NCBI RefSeq assembly: GCF_007859275.1 | Contig: NZ_VOHC01000013.1 | Coordinates: 1-41,811, forward strand | DNA from: Planomicrobium sp. CPCC 101079 | GTDB lineage: Bacteria > Bacillota > Bacilli > Bacillales_A > Planococcaceae | DNA: 41,811 nucleotides | Direction of reading: 5' to 3' | In this document: piece after piece, positions 17,977 through 25,638 of the stretch | How the letters are laid out: each line of letters starts with the position of its first letter | Position numbering within the stretch: position 1 is the first letter of the stretch | The notes under the pieces: model-generated | What the model was told of the DNA's origin: nothing | The model's input: the letters and a program-made list of their open reading frames with translations, nothing else | Databases searched by the model: none | Translations under genes and position numbers: made by a program

Positions 17977-18492
17977 TCAACTACGCCACCAATTTTCCGC
18001 TTCAAACTCTTCTATATACTTCGCATATTTTTTTAAGCTGTCTTTTATGGATTTCTCATTTTTCGCAAGCATCCGCTCTCTAGCCTTTTTGCGTTTGAAC
18101 CTTAAACCATACGCTTTTTGGGCAGCGTCGTACGCTGCCTTCAACTCTGTAAATTCCAGCGCTACGTCTCCATCTTGATCTGAAAGCAAAGATGCCAATA
18201 ATCCGATTTTCCAGTAAAGTTCATCAACTGTATAGCGGTTCTGATCACGATGCAAAAGCCCTGCGACAATGCTGCTCGGCAATTCTTGGTCAACCCCTTT
18301 TGCCAAATCTGTAAGGAGTTCAATCATCACTCGTCGATTGCTGGCTAGTGATAGCACATAGAAAACATGCGGAATTTCTTCAATTGGCGATGCGCCAATA
18401 AATCTATCAATCTCTCTTATTAGTTCAGCAGGTTCGATATGTCCGATTAACATGCCTAGCCGATAAGTTTCATACATTACATATCTATCCAT
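17977..18492 (-). CDS. Hypothetical protein, helical, basic C-terminal half
   Basis: A 171-residue protein I do not recognise. It is predicted mostly helical: a first half rich in hydrophobic helices (YETYRLGMLIGHIEPAELI) and a second half with a Lys/Arg-rich helix (RFKRKKARERMLAKNEKSI) ending EFEAENWWRS. No signal peptide or membrane segment is seen. The ribosome binding site before ATG 18492 is weak (GCGGGTGAT). No terminator is visible between this gene and the sigma-B promoter downstream, so some readthrough into the SDR operon is possible. A small standalone soluble protein is all that can be said. Confidence 0.65.
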   Translation of the reverse strand: MDRYVMYETYRLGMLIGHIEPAELIREIDRFIGASPIEEIPHVFYVLSLASNRRVMIELLTDLAKGVDQELPSSIVAGLLHRDQNRYTVDELYWKIGLLASLLSDQDGDVALEFTELKAAYDAAQKAYGLRFKRKKARERMLAKNEKSIKDSLKKYAKYIEEFEAENWWRS

Positions 18493-18722
18493 AATATCAC
18501 CCGCTTTTAATGAAGAGATACAAAAGAAAGTTCGAATGCCTGCCTTGGATTTTCAGCCTTATCCGATTGCAAAATTCGAGGCGATTACCCGCCTTATCGC
18601 TAGAAACATTCTTCTTACGCCATCGCTATAAACTTTTAGCTATAATCGTTCTACATTTCTTCTTGGTCTGTCACTTAATATCCTGCCTAAAACCGGAAAG
18701 CTAAAAAATACAATAAAAAATA

Positions 18723-18747
18723 CCCGACTCTACAAACAGAGCCGGGC
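18723..18747 (-). terminator. Terminator of the XRE regulator gene
   Basis: CCCGACTCT pairs with AGAGCCGGG (one G-T wobble on the minus transcript) around a 7-base loop and is followed on the minus strand by TATTTTTTATTG. Confidence 0.8.
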
Positions 18748-18774
18748 GTTATTTCCTATAAATGACGGCATCAA

Positions 18775-19131
18775 TTATACAGAAGCCGATCCATAGCTTC
18801 CCATGCGCCGTTTTACTTGAATATAAGAAGCAGCTTCCGCAATTTCCGCTTGATCGAGCGGTTTATCATCCAGTAAGAAAGTATATTCATTTAATATAGA
18901 AGAGCTTTGTATATTAACATTGAAAGTTCGTTCAATACGCCCTAGCAACCCATCGACAGAGACGTTGAAATAATCAGCTAAAATAGCAAGGTGGCTAACA
19001 GATACTTGTTTTTTGCCACTCTCATAAGCCCAGACCGTACTTTTTGCAAACCCTAATTCTTCTGCTAAAGCCTCAACTGACATCCCCTGTTGTTCTCTAA
19101 GTTCTTTGATCTTAACAGCTAATAATTCCAT
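18775..19131 (-). CDS. XRE-family helix-turn-helix regulator
   Basis: A 118-residue DNA-binding protein. Residues about 6-62 form an HTH_3/XRE domain (IKELREQQGMSVEALAEELG; KSTVWAYESGKKQVS; LAILADYFNVSVDGLLGR). A short C-terminal region (LLDDKPLDQAEIAEAASYI) resembles the dimerisation tails of SinR/Xre-type repressors. The start ATG 19131 follows CGGGAAG. It is a single gene, divergent from the peptide transporter across a 400-base spacer, so it could regulate itself or that transporter. No operator was identified. Confidence 0.85.
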   Translation of the reverse strand: MELLAVKIKELREQQGMSVEALAEELGFAKSTVWAYESGKKQVSVSHLAILADYFNVSVDGLLGRIERTFNVNIQSSSILNEYTFLLDDKPLDQAEIAEAASYIQVKRRMGSYGSASV

Positions 19132-19477
19132 TTCGCTTCCCGCTTTCTCTATGTAAAATTCTAACTATTTAAAATATACTGCATGCAAATTGAAAATACA
19201 ATATATTTATATAGCGCTTTTTAAAAAATGTGAATATTTGGTGAAGATGAACTAGTAAATGTAAAATTTTGTATTACTATTGCATTAAAAATAAACCTTT
19301 GCGCTCTTCTATGGTTTATTTCGTTCTAAATCCTTGTTCGTTAGTTTTTTAGTCCTAAAAAATCACACTCAATCTTTCACTATTATTTTATTAAAAAAAT
19401 TTCTGAATATTGATTTTTTGTACAAAGTGAAAACTACTTCGATATTGGCGTCTATTTTCCTAATTTTTATTTTTATT
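19132..19477. other. AT-rich intergenic region between XRE gene and dtpT
   Basis: No gene is supported here. The only structure seen is a perfect 8-bp inverted repeat AATAAACC (19290-19297) / GGTTTATT (19313-19320) with a 15-base spacer. It could be an operator or a weak terminator-like hairpin. An open frame running into the transporter from 19334 lacks a ribosome binding site and is not used. Confidence 0.4.
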
Positions 19478-19506
19478 TTGATTTTTACTATCAAAAAAAG
19501 TATTAT
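19478..19506 (+). promoter_or_regulatory. Sigma-A promoter of dtpT
   Basis: TTGATT (19478-19483) and TATTAT (19501-19506) are separated by exactly 17 bases. The ribosome binding site AAGGAGG starts at 19521, so the leader is very short, about 20 bases. Confidence 0.65.
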
Positions 19507-19534
19507 AGTAACATATCTAAAAGGAGGTCGTACG

Positions 19535-21031
19535 ATGTCTGACCATTATACGAAACAAGATATCGTAAATAGCGTGCCGCAAAAAGGCTTTTTCGGGCAC
19601 CCTAAAGGGCTATTTACTTTATTCTTCACAGAATTTTGGGAGCGCTTTTCATACTATGGCATGAGAGCGATTCTTGTATATTACATGTACTACGAATTAT
19701 CACAAGGCGGACTTGGCCTAGACCAAACGCTTGCTTTATCAATCATGTCGATTTACGGTTCTTTGGTCTATATGTCGGGAATCATCGGAGGCTGGTTGGC
19801 AGATAGAGTACTCGGTACTTCGAAAGCTGTTTTCTATGGCGGGATTTTGATCATGCTTGGTCATATCGCATTGGCAATTCCAGGCAGCCTGCCTATGTTC
19901 TTCATCTCAATGGTACTGATCGTTCTCGGTACAGGCTTATTGAAACCGAACGTTTCGAGTATCGTTGGAGAAATTTACGCAGAGAAAGATGATCGCCGCG
20001 ATGCCGGTTTCAGCATCTTTTACATGGGAATCAACCTCGGCGCATTTTTATCTCCTCTAATTGTCGGTAAAGTCGGAATGGACATCGATTTCCATCTCGG
20101 TTTTGCAATTGCCGCGGTCGGAATGTTCTTTGGTCTAGTGTTGTTTGCTGTTACGAAAAAGAAAAACCTTGGATTGGCCGGCACCACAATTGCCAGCCCG
20201 CTGTCTGCCACTGAAAAGAAAAACTTCATCAAAATTTTTGTCGGCAGCGTCGTTGTGCTCGCAGCTATTGTTTACTTTGGTTTAGAATTTGGCTTCTTGA
20301 CGTTTGAAAGCTTTATCGCTACGGTCGGGATTCTCGGAATTTTGATCCCGACGATGTATTTCATCGTCATGTATCGAAGCAAGAAAACAACTGAAGTCGA
20401 ACGCTCCCGTATTTTGGCTTATATCCCGCTGTTCATCGCATCTGTCATGTTCTGGGCAATCCAGGAGCAAGGTTCGACGATTCTTGCCGCTTATGCGGAT
20501 ACACGGACAGATTTAACTTTCGCTGGCATTGAAATATCACCGGCTTGGTTCCAATCGTTAAATCCTTTGTTCATCATCACATTGGCTCCAGTATTTGCTT
20601 GGCTATGGGTAAGACTGGGCAGCCGCCAACCATCCATTCCGCAAAAATTTTCGCTCGGTTTGTTGTTTGCCGGCTTATCGTTCTTGGTCATCTTGCTTCC
20701 TGCTTATTTTGGCGGGTCGAACGCATTAGTAAATCCTTTATGGCTTGTGCTTAGTTACTTGATTGTTGTTCTTGGCGAATTATGCTTGTCGCCTGTCGGT
20801 TTGTCTGCAACGACAAAATTGGCGCCTGTGGCATTCTCTGCGCAAGCGATGAGTTTATGGTTCTTATCCAATGCAGCTGCTCAAGCTTTAAACGCACAGC
20901 TTGTAAAATTCTACACACCTGAAAATGAAATGATGTATTTTGGACTGATCGGTGGAGCTTCCATCGTGCTTAGTATCATTTTGTACTTTGCTTCCCCTGC
21001 AATTCAGCGTTTTATGAAGGGTGTACGTTAA
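19535..21031 (+). CDS. dtpT: Di-/tripeptide transporter (POT/PTR2 family)
   Basis: A 498-residue proton-coupled peptide importer of the POT/PTR2 family (DtpT, B. subtilis YclF-like), with about 14 membrane segments. Family signatures are FFTEFWERFSYYGMRA near the start, GGWLADRVLG, and FSIFYMGINLGAFLSPLIVG (the PTR2 motif), plus EQGST and the late GELCLSPVGLS. The start ATG 19535 is fixed by AAAGGAGG 8 bases upstream. A longer in-frame extension to 19334 would add residues upstream of the promoter. Single gene, with a bidirectional terminator shared with the convergent pentapeptide gene. Confidence 0.93.
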   Translation: MSDHYTKQDIVNSVPQKGFFGHPKGLFTLFFTEFWERFSYYGMRAILVYYMYYELSQGGLGLDQTLALSIMSIYGSLVYMSGIIGGWLADRVLGTSKAVFYGGILIMLGHIALAIPGSLPMFFISMVLIVLGTGLLKPNVSSIVGEIYAEKDDRRDAGFSIFYMGINLGAFLSPLIVGKVGMDIDFHLGFAIAAVGMFFGLVLFAVTKKKNLGLAGTTIASPLSATEKKNFIKIFVGSVVVLAAIVYFGLEFGFLTFESFIATVGILGILIPTMYFIVMYRSKKTTEVERSRILAYIPLFIASVMFWAIQEQGSTILAAYADTRTDLTFAGIEISPAWFQSLNPLFIITLAPVFAWLWVRLGSRQPSIPQKFSLGLLFAGLSFLVILLPAYFGGSNALVNPLWLVLSYLIVVLGELCLSPVGLSATTKLAPVAFSAQAMSLWFLSNAAAQALNAQLVKFYTPENEMMYFGLIGGASIVLSIILYFASPAIQRFMKGVR

Positions 21032-21040
21032 AAAATTCAA

Positions 21041-21074
21041 AAGGCCCGCTAGCGAAGAATCGCTAGCGGGCCTT
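21041..21074. terminator. Bidirectional terminator between dtpT and the pentapeptide gene
   Basis: The 14-bp perfect stem AAGGCCCGCTAGCG/CGCTAGCGGGCCTT has a 6-base loop and T runs on both strands (CCTTTTTC on plus, CCTTTTGAATTTTTT on minus). It serves the two convergent genes. Confidence 0.9.
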
Positions 21075-21083
21075 TTTCTGCTT

Positions 21084-21728
21084 TTAATCTGCAATAACGA
21101 GCCCAAGTTGCCGGGCAAATGCAAGTGCCTGTTCCGAAGACACACGGCAGCCAGCTAATTTTTCTACAGTTACTTGAATATTTTCAAAACGGTTCGTACT
21201 CAAGTCGACACCTTTCAAACCTGTTTCAATGAAATTGATATTATTCATGCCACATGAATGAAACTCAGTTTTTTTCAATTCAGCTTCGTAAAAATCCGCA
21301 AAGTGCATTTCCGAACTTTCAAAACGCGTAGTATTGCACAGCGAAAAGCCAAAAGTCGCGTAATTGAGCACACAATCTGTAAACAAGGTATGCCGAACCC
21401 CCGCTTCCGCAAAATTCGTTCCAAGCAATTTGGAATTACGGAATTCGGTCCTATGAAAAACGCAGCGGCTAAAATCTGCATTAGACAAGTCGCAATTGAT
21501 GAATACGACATCGACAAATTCGCTGCGCGGCCAGGCCACTTCAAGGAAATTGACGTTCTCGAATATCACTTTATCAAAATGCAATGCCTCGCCTGTCTGA
21601 TATTCGATTGTTTCTTGAGTGATTTTACAATTGCTTATGTACTGGTCGTCCATCGCTTCTTGAAAAGGCACGATATCCAAATCAGCAGAGACGACCGGTA
21701 TGGATCGTTTGTTTTTTTTCATTCTCAT
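21084..21728 (-). CDS. Pentapeptide-repeat protein, Qnr-like
   Basis: A 214-residue protein built of pentapeptide repeats (A/C-D/N-L/F-x-x) such as CDLSNADFSRC, GTNFAEAG and ADFYEAELKKTEF, which fold into a right-handed beta helix mimicking DNA. Length and the C-terminal module (GLKGVDLSTNRFENI ... QALAFARQLGLVIAD) resemble Qnr and the enterococcal EfsQnr, which protect gyrase and topoisomerase IV from fluoroquinolones. The central break typical of two-domain Qnr proteins seems present. Whether it gives resistance is unknown. The start may be ATG 21728 (4 bases after GAAGG) or, with better spacing, ATG 21722. Monocistronic behind a hairpin-containing leader. Confidence 0.82.
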   Translation of the reverse strand: MRMKKNKRSIPVVSADLDIVPFQEAMDDQYISNCKITQETIEYQTGEALHFDKVIFENVNFLEVAWPRSEFVDVVFINCDLSNADFSRCVFHRTEFRNSKLLGTNFAEAGVRHTLFTDCVLNYATFGFSLCNTTRFESSEMHFADFYEAELKKTEFHSCGMNNINFIETGLKGVDLSTNRFENIQVTVEKLAGCRVSSEQALAFARQLGLVIAD

Positions 21729-21745
21729 ACACCCTTCTGGTAATG

Positions 21746-21780
21746 CAAAAATAGCCGCTTCGTTAGCGGAGTCTTTTTTT
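21746..21780 (-). promoter_or_regulatory. Hairpin with T runs in the leader of the Qnr-like gene
   Basis: CCGCT (21755-21759) pairs with AGCGG (21765-21769), flanked by A5 and T7 on the plus strand and hence by A and T runs on both strands. On the minus strand it sits between a good promoter and the ribosome binding site, and is followed by TATTTTTGC. It is terminator-like but the GC stem is only 5 bp. It may be an attenuator, a weak terminator, or unimportant. Confidence 0.4.
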
Positions 21781-21871
21781 ACTTGTTACCTTTAATTTAT
21801 CGTAGTCGTACTCATTGGCTTTTCTTGGCCCGTCAATGGAGGAAAACTATATTTACAAAGTCCAATTTATT

Positions 21872-21877
21872 ATTATA
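21872..21877 (-). promoter_or_regulatory. -10 element (TATAAT) of the Qnr-like gene
   Basis: A perfect TATAAT preceded directly by TG on the minus strand. TTGATA lies 19 bases upstream as a possible -35. The predicted leader is about 140 bases and contains a 7-codon frame (MSTTTIN) and the hairpin at 21746-21780. Confidence 0.5.
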
Positions 21878-22032
21878 CATGAATTTTAAAATACCGTATC
21901 AATTGTAGATAACCAGGTCTTACAAGAAACGCCTTCAAGCTCTATTCTTCTGATGTGGAAAATTAAACTCTCACTGCCCCTTCTTTTCCAAAACTAAGTG
22001 GTTGGAAGCTTTTCCATTTTTCTCCTTGATAA

Positions 22033-22058
22033 GTTTATGACAAAAATAGCAAGGGAAT
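22033..22058 (+). promoter_or_regulatory. Sigma-B-type promoter of the DUF1538/PII operon
   Basis: GTTTAT (22033-22038), 14 bases, GGGAAT (22053-22058) fits the sigma-B consensus GTTTAA-N12-15-GGGWAW with one mismatch. It lies about 18 bases before the ribosome binding site of the first gene. Confidence 0.6.
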
Positions 22059-22086
22059 AAAATAAAAAAAGCGGCAAAGGAGACTT

Positions 22087-22785
22087 ATGATGGAAAACAT
22101 CAAAGAAACCTTTAAAGAGGTTGCTTCCGCCATTTTGCCCGTAACTATTGTCGTCATTATTTTGCAAGTGACGCTCATCCGCCTGCCGCTGGAAGCTTTG
22201 CTGCAATTCCTGGTTGGAGTGGCCTTTGTCAGCATCGGTTTTTTCCTTTTTCTTCTCGGAGTCACCGCTGGTTTGCTCCCAGTCGGTGAATTGATCGGCA
22301 AACAATTGCCGAAAACAGGAAAATCATGGCTAATTATTGGAACCGGCTTTCTGCTCGGGTTAACGGTGACAATTGCTGAACCAGACGTCCGGGTGCTGGC
22401 CAGGCGAATCGACCAAGTCTCGGAAGGCGAGATTGGTTCAGGAATACTGATTTTATCCGTCGCGCTTGGACTGGCTATCTTTGTTGCTCTGGCCATGGTA
22501 CGGACAATTTTTAGCATTCCTCTCCATTACATGCTGATAGGCGGGTATGTTCTAGTTTTTGCCCTTTCCATGTATGTGCCGGAAGCGTTTGTCTCGATTT
22601 CGTTTGATTCTGGAGGGGTTACGACCGGCCCAATGGCAGTGCCTTTCATCTTAGCTCTTGGAGTTGGCGTCGCTTCAGTGCTTCGTTCAGGTTCTTCCTC
22701 TGATAGTGAAGGCTTTGGTTTGATCGGGCTCGCTTCCATTGGACCAATTCTGGCCGTCATGCTTTTGGGGGTGCTGTTCAGGTGA
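22087..22785 (+). CDS. DUF1538 membrane protein (UmpA-like antiporter subunit)
   Basis: A 232-residue integral membrane protein with about six segments and the DUF1538 signatures IAEPDVRVLA and FDSGGVTTGPMAVPF. Paired DUF1538 proteins (UmpA/UmpB in Halomonas) have been described as a two-component Na+(Li+,K+)/H+ antiporter, so this is probably half of a cation/proton exchanger (family knowledge, not proven here). AAAGGAG precedes two adjacent ATGs (22087 and 22090). The second has the better spacing. The stop overlaps the next start as GTGA. A sigma-B-like promoter lies just upstream. Confidence 0.85.
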   Translation: MMENIKETFKEVASAILPVTIVVIILQVTLIRLPLEALLQFLVGVAFVSIGFFLFLLGVTAGLLPVGELIGKQLPKTGKSWLIIGTGFLLGLTVTIAEPDVRVLARRIDQVSEGEIGSGILILSVALGLAIFVALAMVRTIFSIPLHYMLIGGYVLVFALSMYVPEAFVSISFDSGGVTTGPMAVPFILALGVGVASVLRSGSSSDSEGFGLIGLASIGPILAVMLLGVLFR

Positions 22786-23525
22786 CTTTGCATATTTTTG
22801 ATGGATTTGTTGATGTGCTCATTGAAGTTGGATGGGCGCTTGTTCCTTTAATCTTGTTTTTTGCACTCTTTCAAATTTTCCTGTTGAAGCTCCCTCTGCA
22901 GCGCGTTCTCCAAATCGCTTTAGGCTTTATCCTCACTTTTTTGGGTTTGGCATTTTTTCTTCAGGGTGTTCATATCGGTTTTTTTCCGATAGCCGAGATG
23001 ATGGGCAAAACCTTGGGCAATAAATCGTATGCCTGGGCAGTGGTCCCCATCGGCTTTATTCTTGGCTTTGCCGCAACATTTGCAGAACCAGCTGTCAGCA
23101 TTATGAACGCTGAAGTCGACCGGGTAACAGAAGGCTATATTTCAGAAAAATTGATGCTGTACACTTTGTCAACCGGCGTCGGCATTTCCATCGCCTTATC
23201 AATGGTCCGAATCCTTGCAGGCATCTCACTTTGGTATTTCCTCATTCCCGGCTATTTGCTGGCCTTAATCTTAGTCTTTTTTTCAAAACAAGTCTTCATT
23301 GCCATCGCATTCGATTCCGGCGGTGTGGCTACTGGGCCGATGACCGTAACATTTATCTTATCAATGGCCGTTGGAGTGGCTTCTGTCACCGATGGCCGCA
23401 ATCCGCTCATGGACGGCTTTGGTTTGGTGGCGCTGGTGGCAATGACACCTATATTGGCAGTGCTGGTTCTTGGCTTGATTTTCACGAGAAAAGGTGGGGC
23501 TCGAAACGATGAATCTGAACCATAA
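22782..23525 (+). CDS. DUF1538 membrane protein (UmpB-like antiporter subunit)
   Basis: A 247-residue paralogue of the preceding gene, with about six membrane segments and the same paired motifs (FAEPAVSIMNAEVDR; FDSGGVATGPMTVTF). The two probably form a heterodimer. It starts at GTG 22782, overlapping the previous stop by 4 bases, with GGGGGTG upstream, and ends in a short charged tail. It overlaps the start of the PII-like gene by 17 bases. The tight coupling suggests fixed stoichiometry of all three products. Confidence 0.86.
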   Translation: MTLHIFDGFVDVLIEVGWALVPLILFFALFQIFLLKLPLQRVLQIALGFILTFLGLAFFLQGVHIGFFPIAEMMGKTLGNKSYAWAVVPIGFILGFAATFAEPAVSIMNAEVDRVTEGYISEKLMLYTLSTGVGISIALSMVRILAGISLWYFLIPGYLLALILVFFSKQVFIAIAFDSGGVATGPMTVTFILSMAVGVASVTDGRNPLMDGFGLVALVAMTPILAVLVLGLIFTRKGGARNDESEP

Positions 23526-24210
23526 ACTGATGATTGCAATCGTCAAACGAGGCTATTCACGCGACGTGATTGCTGAAGCGAAAAAAGCAGGAGCAGATGG
23601 AGCGACCATTCTATACGGCGAAGGAATCGGGCGTAACGAGAAACCAACGTTCTTTGGCTTGCCTGCCACGCATGAAAAAGATGTTCTTTTTCTGGCTATT
23701 GACGGAAAGATTGAAGATGCAGTCACAGAAGCTGTCAGCCGTGCCGGAAAACTTGGCATCCCCGGACACGGGCTTGGATTCACTGTGCATTTAAACCAAT
23801 TGCTGGGCGTTCCGCATTTGTCAAACCGTCTCGGCGAAGCCAAACAACAGAAAGGTGACTTGCTCATGGAAAAAGCAGCCGATCAGTTCCATCTTGTTGT
23901 AACGATTGTCAATAGCGGGGACTCGGAAAAAGTGGTGAAAGCAGCGGCGGAAGCAGGCGCAGAAGGAGGAACCATTTTATCGGGCCGCGGCACAGGCGTG
24001 AACGAACGGCAAAAATTTCTGAACTTTACCATCGAACCGGAAAAAGACATAGTGCTTACAGTCATTCCCCAAAGTTATACAGAAGCCGTGGTCAAAAGCA
24101 TTGAAAATGCTATCGACCTAGATGCTCCCGGAAAAGGCATCGCTTTTTTGATTGATGTTGAAAAAGTTTTCGGCGTTAACCATTCTTCACTCCTAAAAAA
24201 CAATGAATAA
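23509..24210 (+). CDS. Tandem PII-like signalling protein
   Basis: A 233-residue protein made of two homologous PII-fold units (about 8-103 and 127-225). Each has the GADGATILYGEGIG / GAEGGTILSGRGTG turn and a PGHGLGF / PGKGIAF motif near its end. PII proteins bind nucleotides and regulate partner transporters, so this one likely gates the DUF1538 pair according to energy or nucleotide state (inference). The classical T-loop Tyr region is not recognisable. ATG 23509 has AGGTGGGG 8-9 bases upstream. An in-frame GTG at 23494 is less likely. It is the last gene before the terminator. Confidence 0.83.
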   Translation: MNLNHKLMIAIVKRGYSRDVIAEAKKAGADGATILYGEGIGRNEKPTFFGLPATHEKDVLFLAIDGKIEDAVTEAVSRAGKLGIPGHGLGFTVHLNQLLGVPHLSNRLGEAKQQKGDLLMEKAADQFHLVVTIVNSGDSEKVVKAAAEAGAEGGTILSGRGTGVNERQKFLNFTIEPEKDIVLTVIPQSYTEAVVKSIENAIDLDAPGKGIAFLIDVEKVFGVNHSSLLKNNE

Positions 24211-24243
24211 AACAGCGTGGAACGGCGGTCGTTCCACGCTGTT
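24211..24243. terminator. Terminator shared by the DUF1538/PII operon and the sigma-factor operon
   Basis: The 13-bp stem AACAGCGTGGAAC/GTTCCACGCTGTT has a 7-base loop, with TTCT on the plus and TTTAT on the minus side. It lies between convergent operons, 2 bases from the 54-residue gene's stop. Confidence 0.85.
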
Positions 24244-24245
24244 TT

Positions 24246-24410
24246 CTATTTGGCCTTTCGCAAATGCAAAATGGCCATAAGGATGATCCAAAACGAGGGC
24301 CGTTGCTGCTTTTTTGCTCTTCGGTTTCGAGTTTTCCACCGCTCCGCTTCTACTTCGGACTGGATGTCTTTCATTTTCTGCTGCACAACCGCTTCATCAA
24401 TTCTGAACAT
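24246..24410 (-). CDS. 54-residue protein with basic middle and hydrophobic C-terminus
   Basis: A small gene supported mainly by its excellent ribosome binding site (AAGGAGGG, 7 bases before ATG 24410) and its place directly before the operon terminator. The product has an acidic/amphipathic N-terminal helix (IDEAVVQQKMKDIQSEVEAE), a very basic middle (RNRRAKKQQR) and a hydrophobic end (SFWIILMAILHL), which could insert in the membrane. The family is not recognised. It overlaps nothing and starts 17 bases after the repeat protein's stop, so it is the third gene of the sigma-factor operon. Confidence 0.7.
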   Translation of the reverse strand: MFRIDEAVVQQKMKDIQSEVEAERWKTRNRRAKKQQRPSFWIILMAILHLRKAK

Positions 24411-24426
24411 GCCGGTTCCCTCCTTC

Positions 24427-25638
24427 TTATAGGGAAAGCTCTCCCACATTTTGCAGGCCCGTGCTTTGAGTGGCTGCAGTTTCCCCTGCAGTTATCATAT
24501 GTCCTTCGTTGGCTCGAATTTTGCTTTGTACTGCACCTTTCAATTTTTCTTCAGGCACTTGGATTTCTCCAAACAGATCAATCGCCGCCACCTTAGCTTG
24601 CAGCGTTTCCGCTGTAACATTCGCTTTTAGCGACAGAATGCCTTCCACTAAGAGATTTACAGGATTTTCAAACGCCTGAAATTGATCCTCCGACCATTCT
24701 TGCTCTCCTTCGATCACAACAAAATGGTCGGTATAAGATAATACTTCTGTCTCAAACCGATCCAATCGTTCGTAGACCAGATCTTCCAGCTCTTCATGAC
24801 AGACAATAAATGATTTCGAATTGATTTTTTCAAATGCCCCTTCAAACGCTTCCCTCGTAATATCTGCCTCCAATAGAATTGGCTTTTTTGTCAGAAGCTT
24901 TTTTCCGCGAAAACTTCGAATGGAGCGTGAATTCAACCGGATTTTCTTTTGGATCAATTCATAGCCTGCAGGAATGACATTAATGACGCCGTTTAAAGAA
25001 GATTCCATTTTCTTGTACAATGCACTTTCCTGCTCTTCATGCAAGGTGACTACTCCGTTTACCGTGATTTTCTCTATTTTTTCCTGGAACAATTCCATAT
25101 CCAAGCTCTTTGGCAATTCCAACACTCCGTCTACAACTAGATGCAACGGCGCAACGGCGGCGTTTAAGAAGGAATTGCTTAAAGTAAAGACGCCGTTTTC
25201 AAAACGCGGCGGGGCATCAGTATAAAACTCGATTGTATGGCTGCCTTCTGCAAAAAATTGGCTGGCAAACCCGGCAAGGTGGGTTGGAGCGTAGATTTCT
25301 CCATTGACAATCAACTTCATGCCGCTGTCCTCCAGTTGTTCCCGCTTCAGTTCTTTTCCAAGAATGACCATGCCGCTTACCACCATTTTTAGCGGTTCAT
25401 TGAGAGAGTTTACATAGACAGGATCAATGGTCAGCTTGCCATTGTAATAGCGATAGCCGTCAGGAACCTCAACTGTTTTTCCGATATTGCCGATAGTTAA
25501 TGAAGCAAGCAAGTGCGACTGTCCGCTTTTATACAAGACCATGCCGACGTTGCTGATTTCACCAAAACTTTTTACACTTTCTTCTGTCGCATTCAATAAA
25601 TTCAAAACACCTACATTGCCGATTCGCTGTTTTATCAC
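24427..25638 (-). CDS. Unrecognised protein of five ~75-80 residue repeats, coupled to an ECF sigma factor
   Basis: A 403-residue protein of no family I know. It opens RIGNVGVLNLLNA and closes LQNVGELSL. Between them are about five degenerate repeats with the pattern P-x-h-h-V-x-G-h-h-x-L, a charged helix, I-x-V-x-G-x-I, a second charged helix, and h-x-Y/I-x-x-G-h. Clear copies start near residues 82 (LKMVVSGMVIL), 166 (LHLVVDGVLEL), 245 and 332 (VNLLVEGILSL). No signal peptide or membrane segment is seen. It is acidic, beta-rich between helices, and might assemble into a filament or scaffold (speculative; bactofilins are one comparison). The ATGA overlap with the sigma factor stop implies translational coupling. 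Confidence 0.75.
   Translation of the reverse strand: MIKQRIGNVGVLNLLNATEESVKSFGEISNVGMVLYKSGQSHLLASLTIGNIGKTVEVPDGYRYYNGKLTIDPVYVNSLNEPLKMVVSGMVILGKELKREQLEDSGMKLIVNGEIYAPTHLAGFASQFFAEGSHTIEFYTDAPPRFENGVFTLSNSFLNAAVAPLHLVVDGVLELPKSLDMELFQEKIEKITVNGVVTLHEEQESALYKKMESSLNGVINVIPAGYELIQKKIRLNSRSIRSFRGKKLLTKKPILLEADITREAFEGAFEKINSKSFIVCHEELEDLVYERLDRFETEVLSYTDHFVVIEGEQEWSEDQFQAFENPVNLLVEGILSLKANVTAETLQAKVAAIDLFGEIQVPEEKLKGAVQSKIRANEGHMITAGETAATQSTGLQNVGELSL

Noticed and set aside
18510..18704. 64-codon plus-strand frame near 18.5-18.7 kb
   Set aside because: No ribosome binding site or domain features; the composition resembles random spacer sequence.
19334..19534. N-terminal extension of the peptide transporter
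   Set aside because: The extension precedes the TTGATT-N17-TATTAT promoter and the AAGGAGG site; ATG 19535 is the natural start.
22035..22517. 160-codon frame on the minus strand in the first DUF1538 gene region
   Set aside because: Antisense to a clear membrane-protein gene; composition is that of a shadow frame and no ribosome binding site precedes it.
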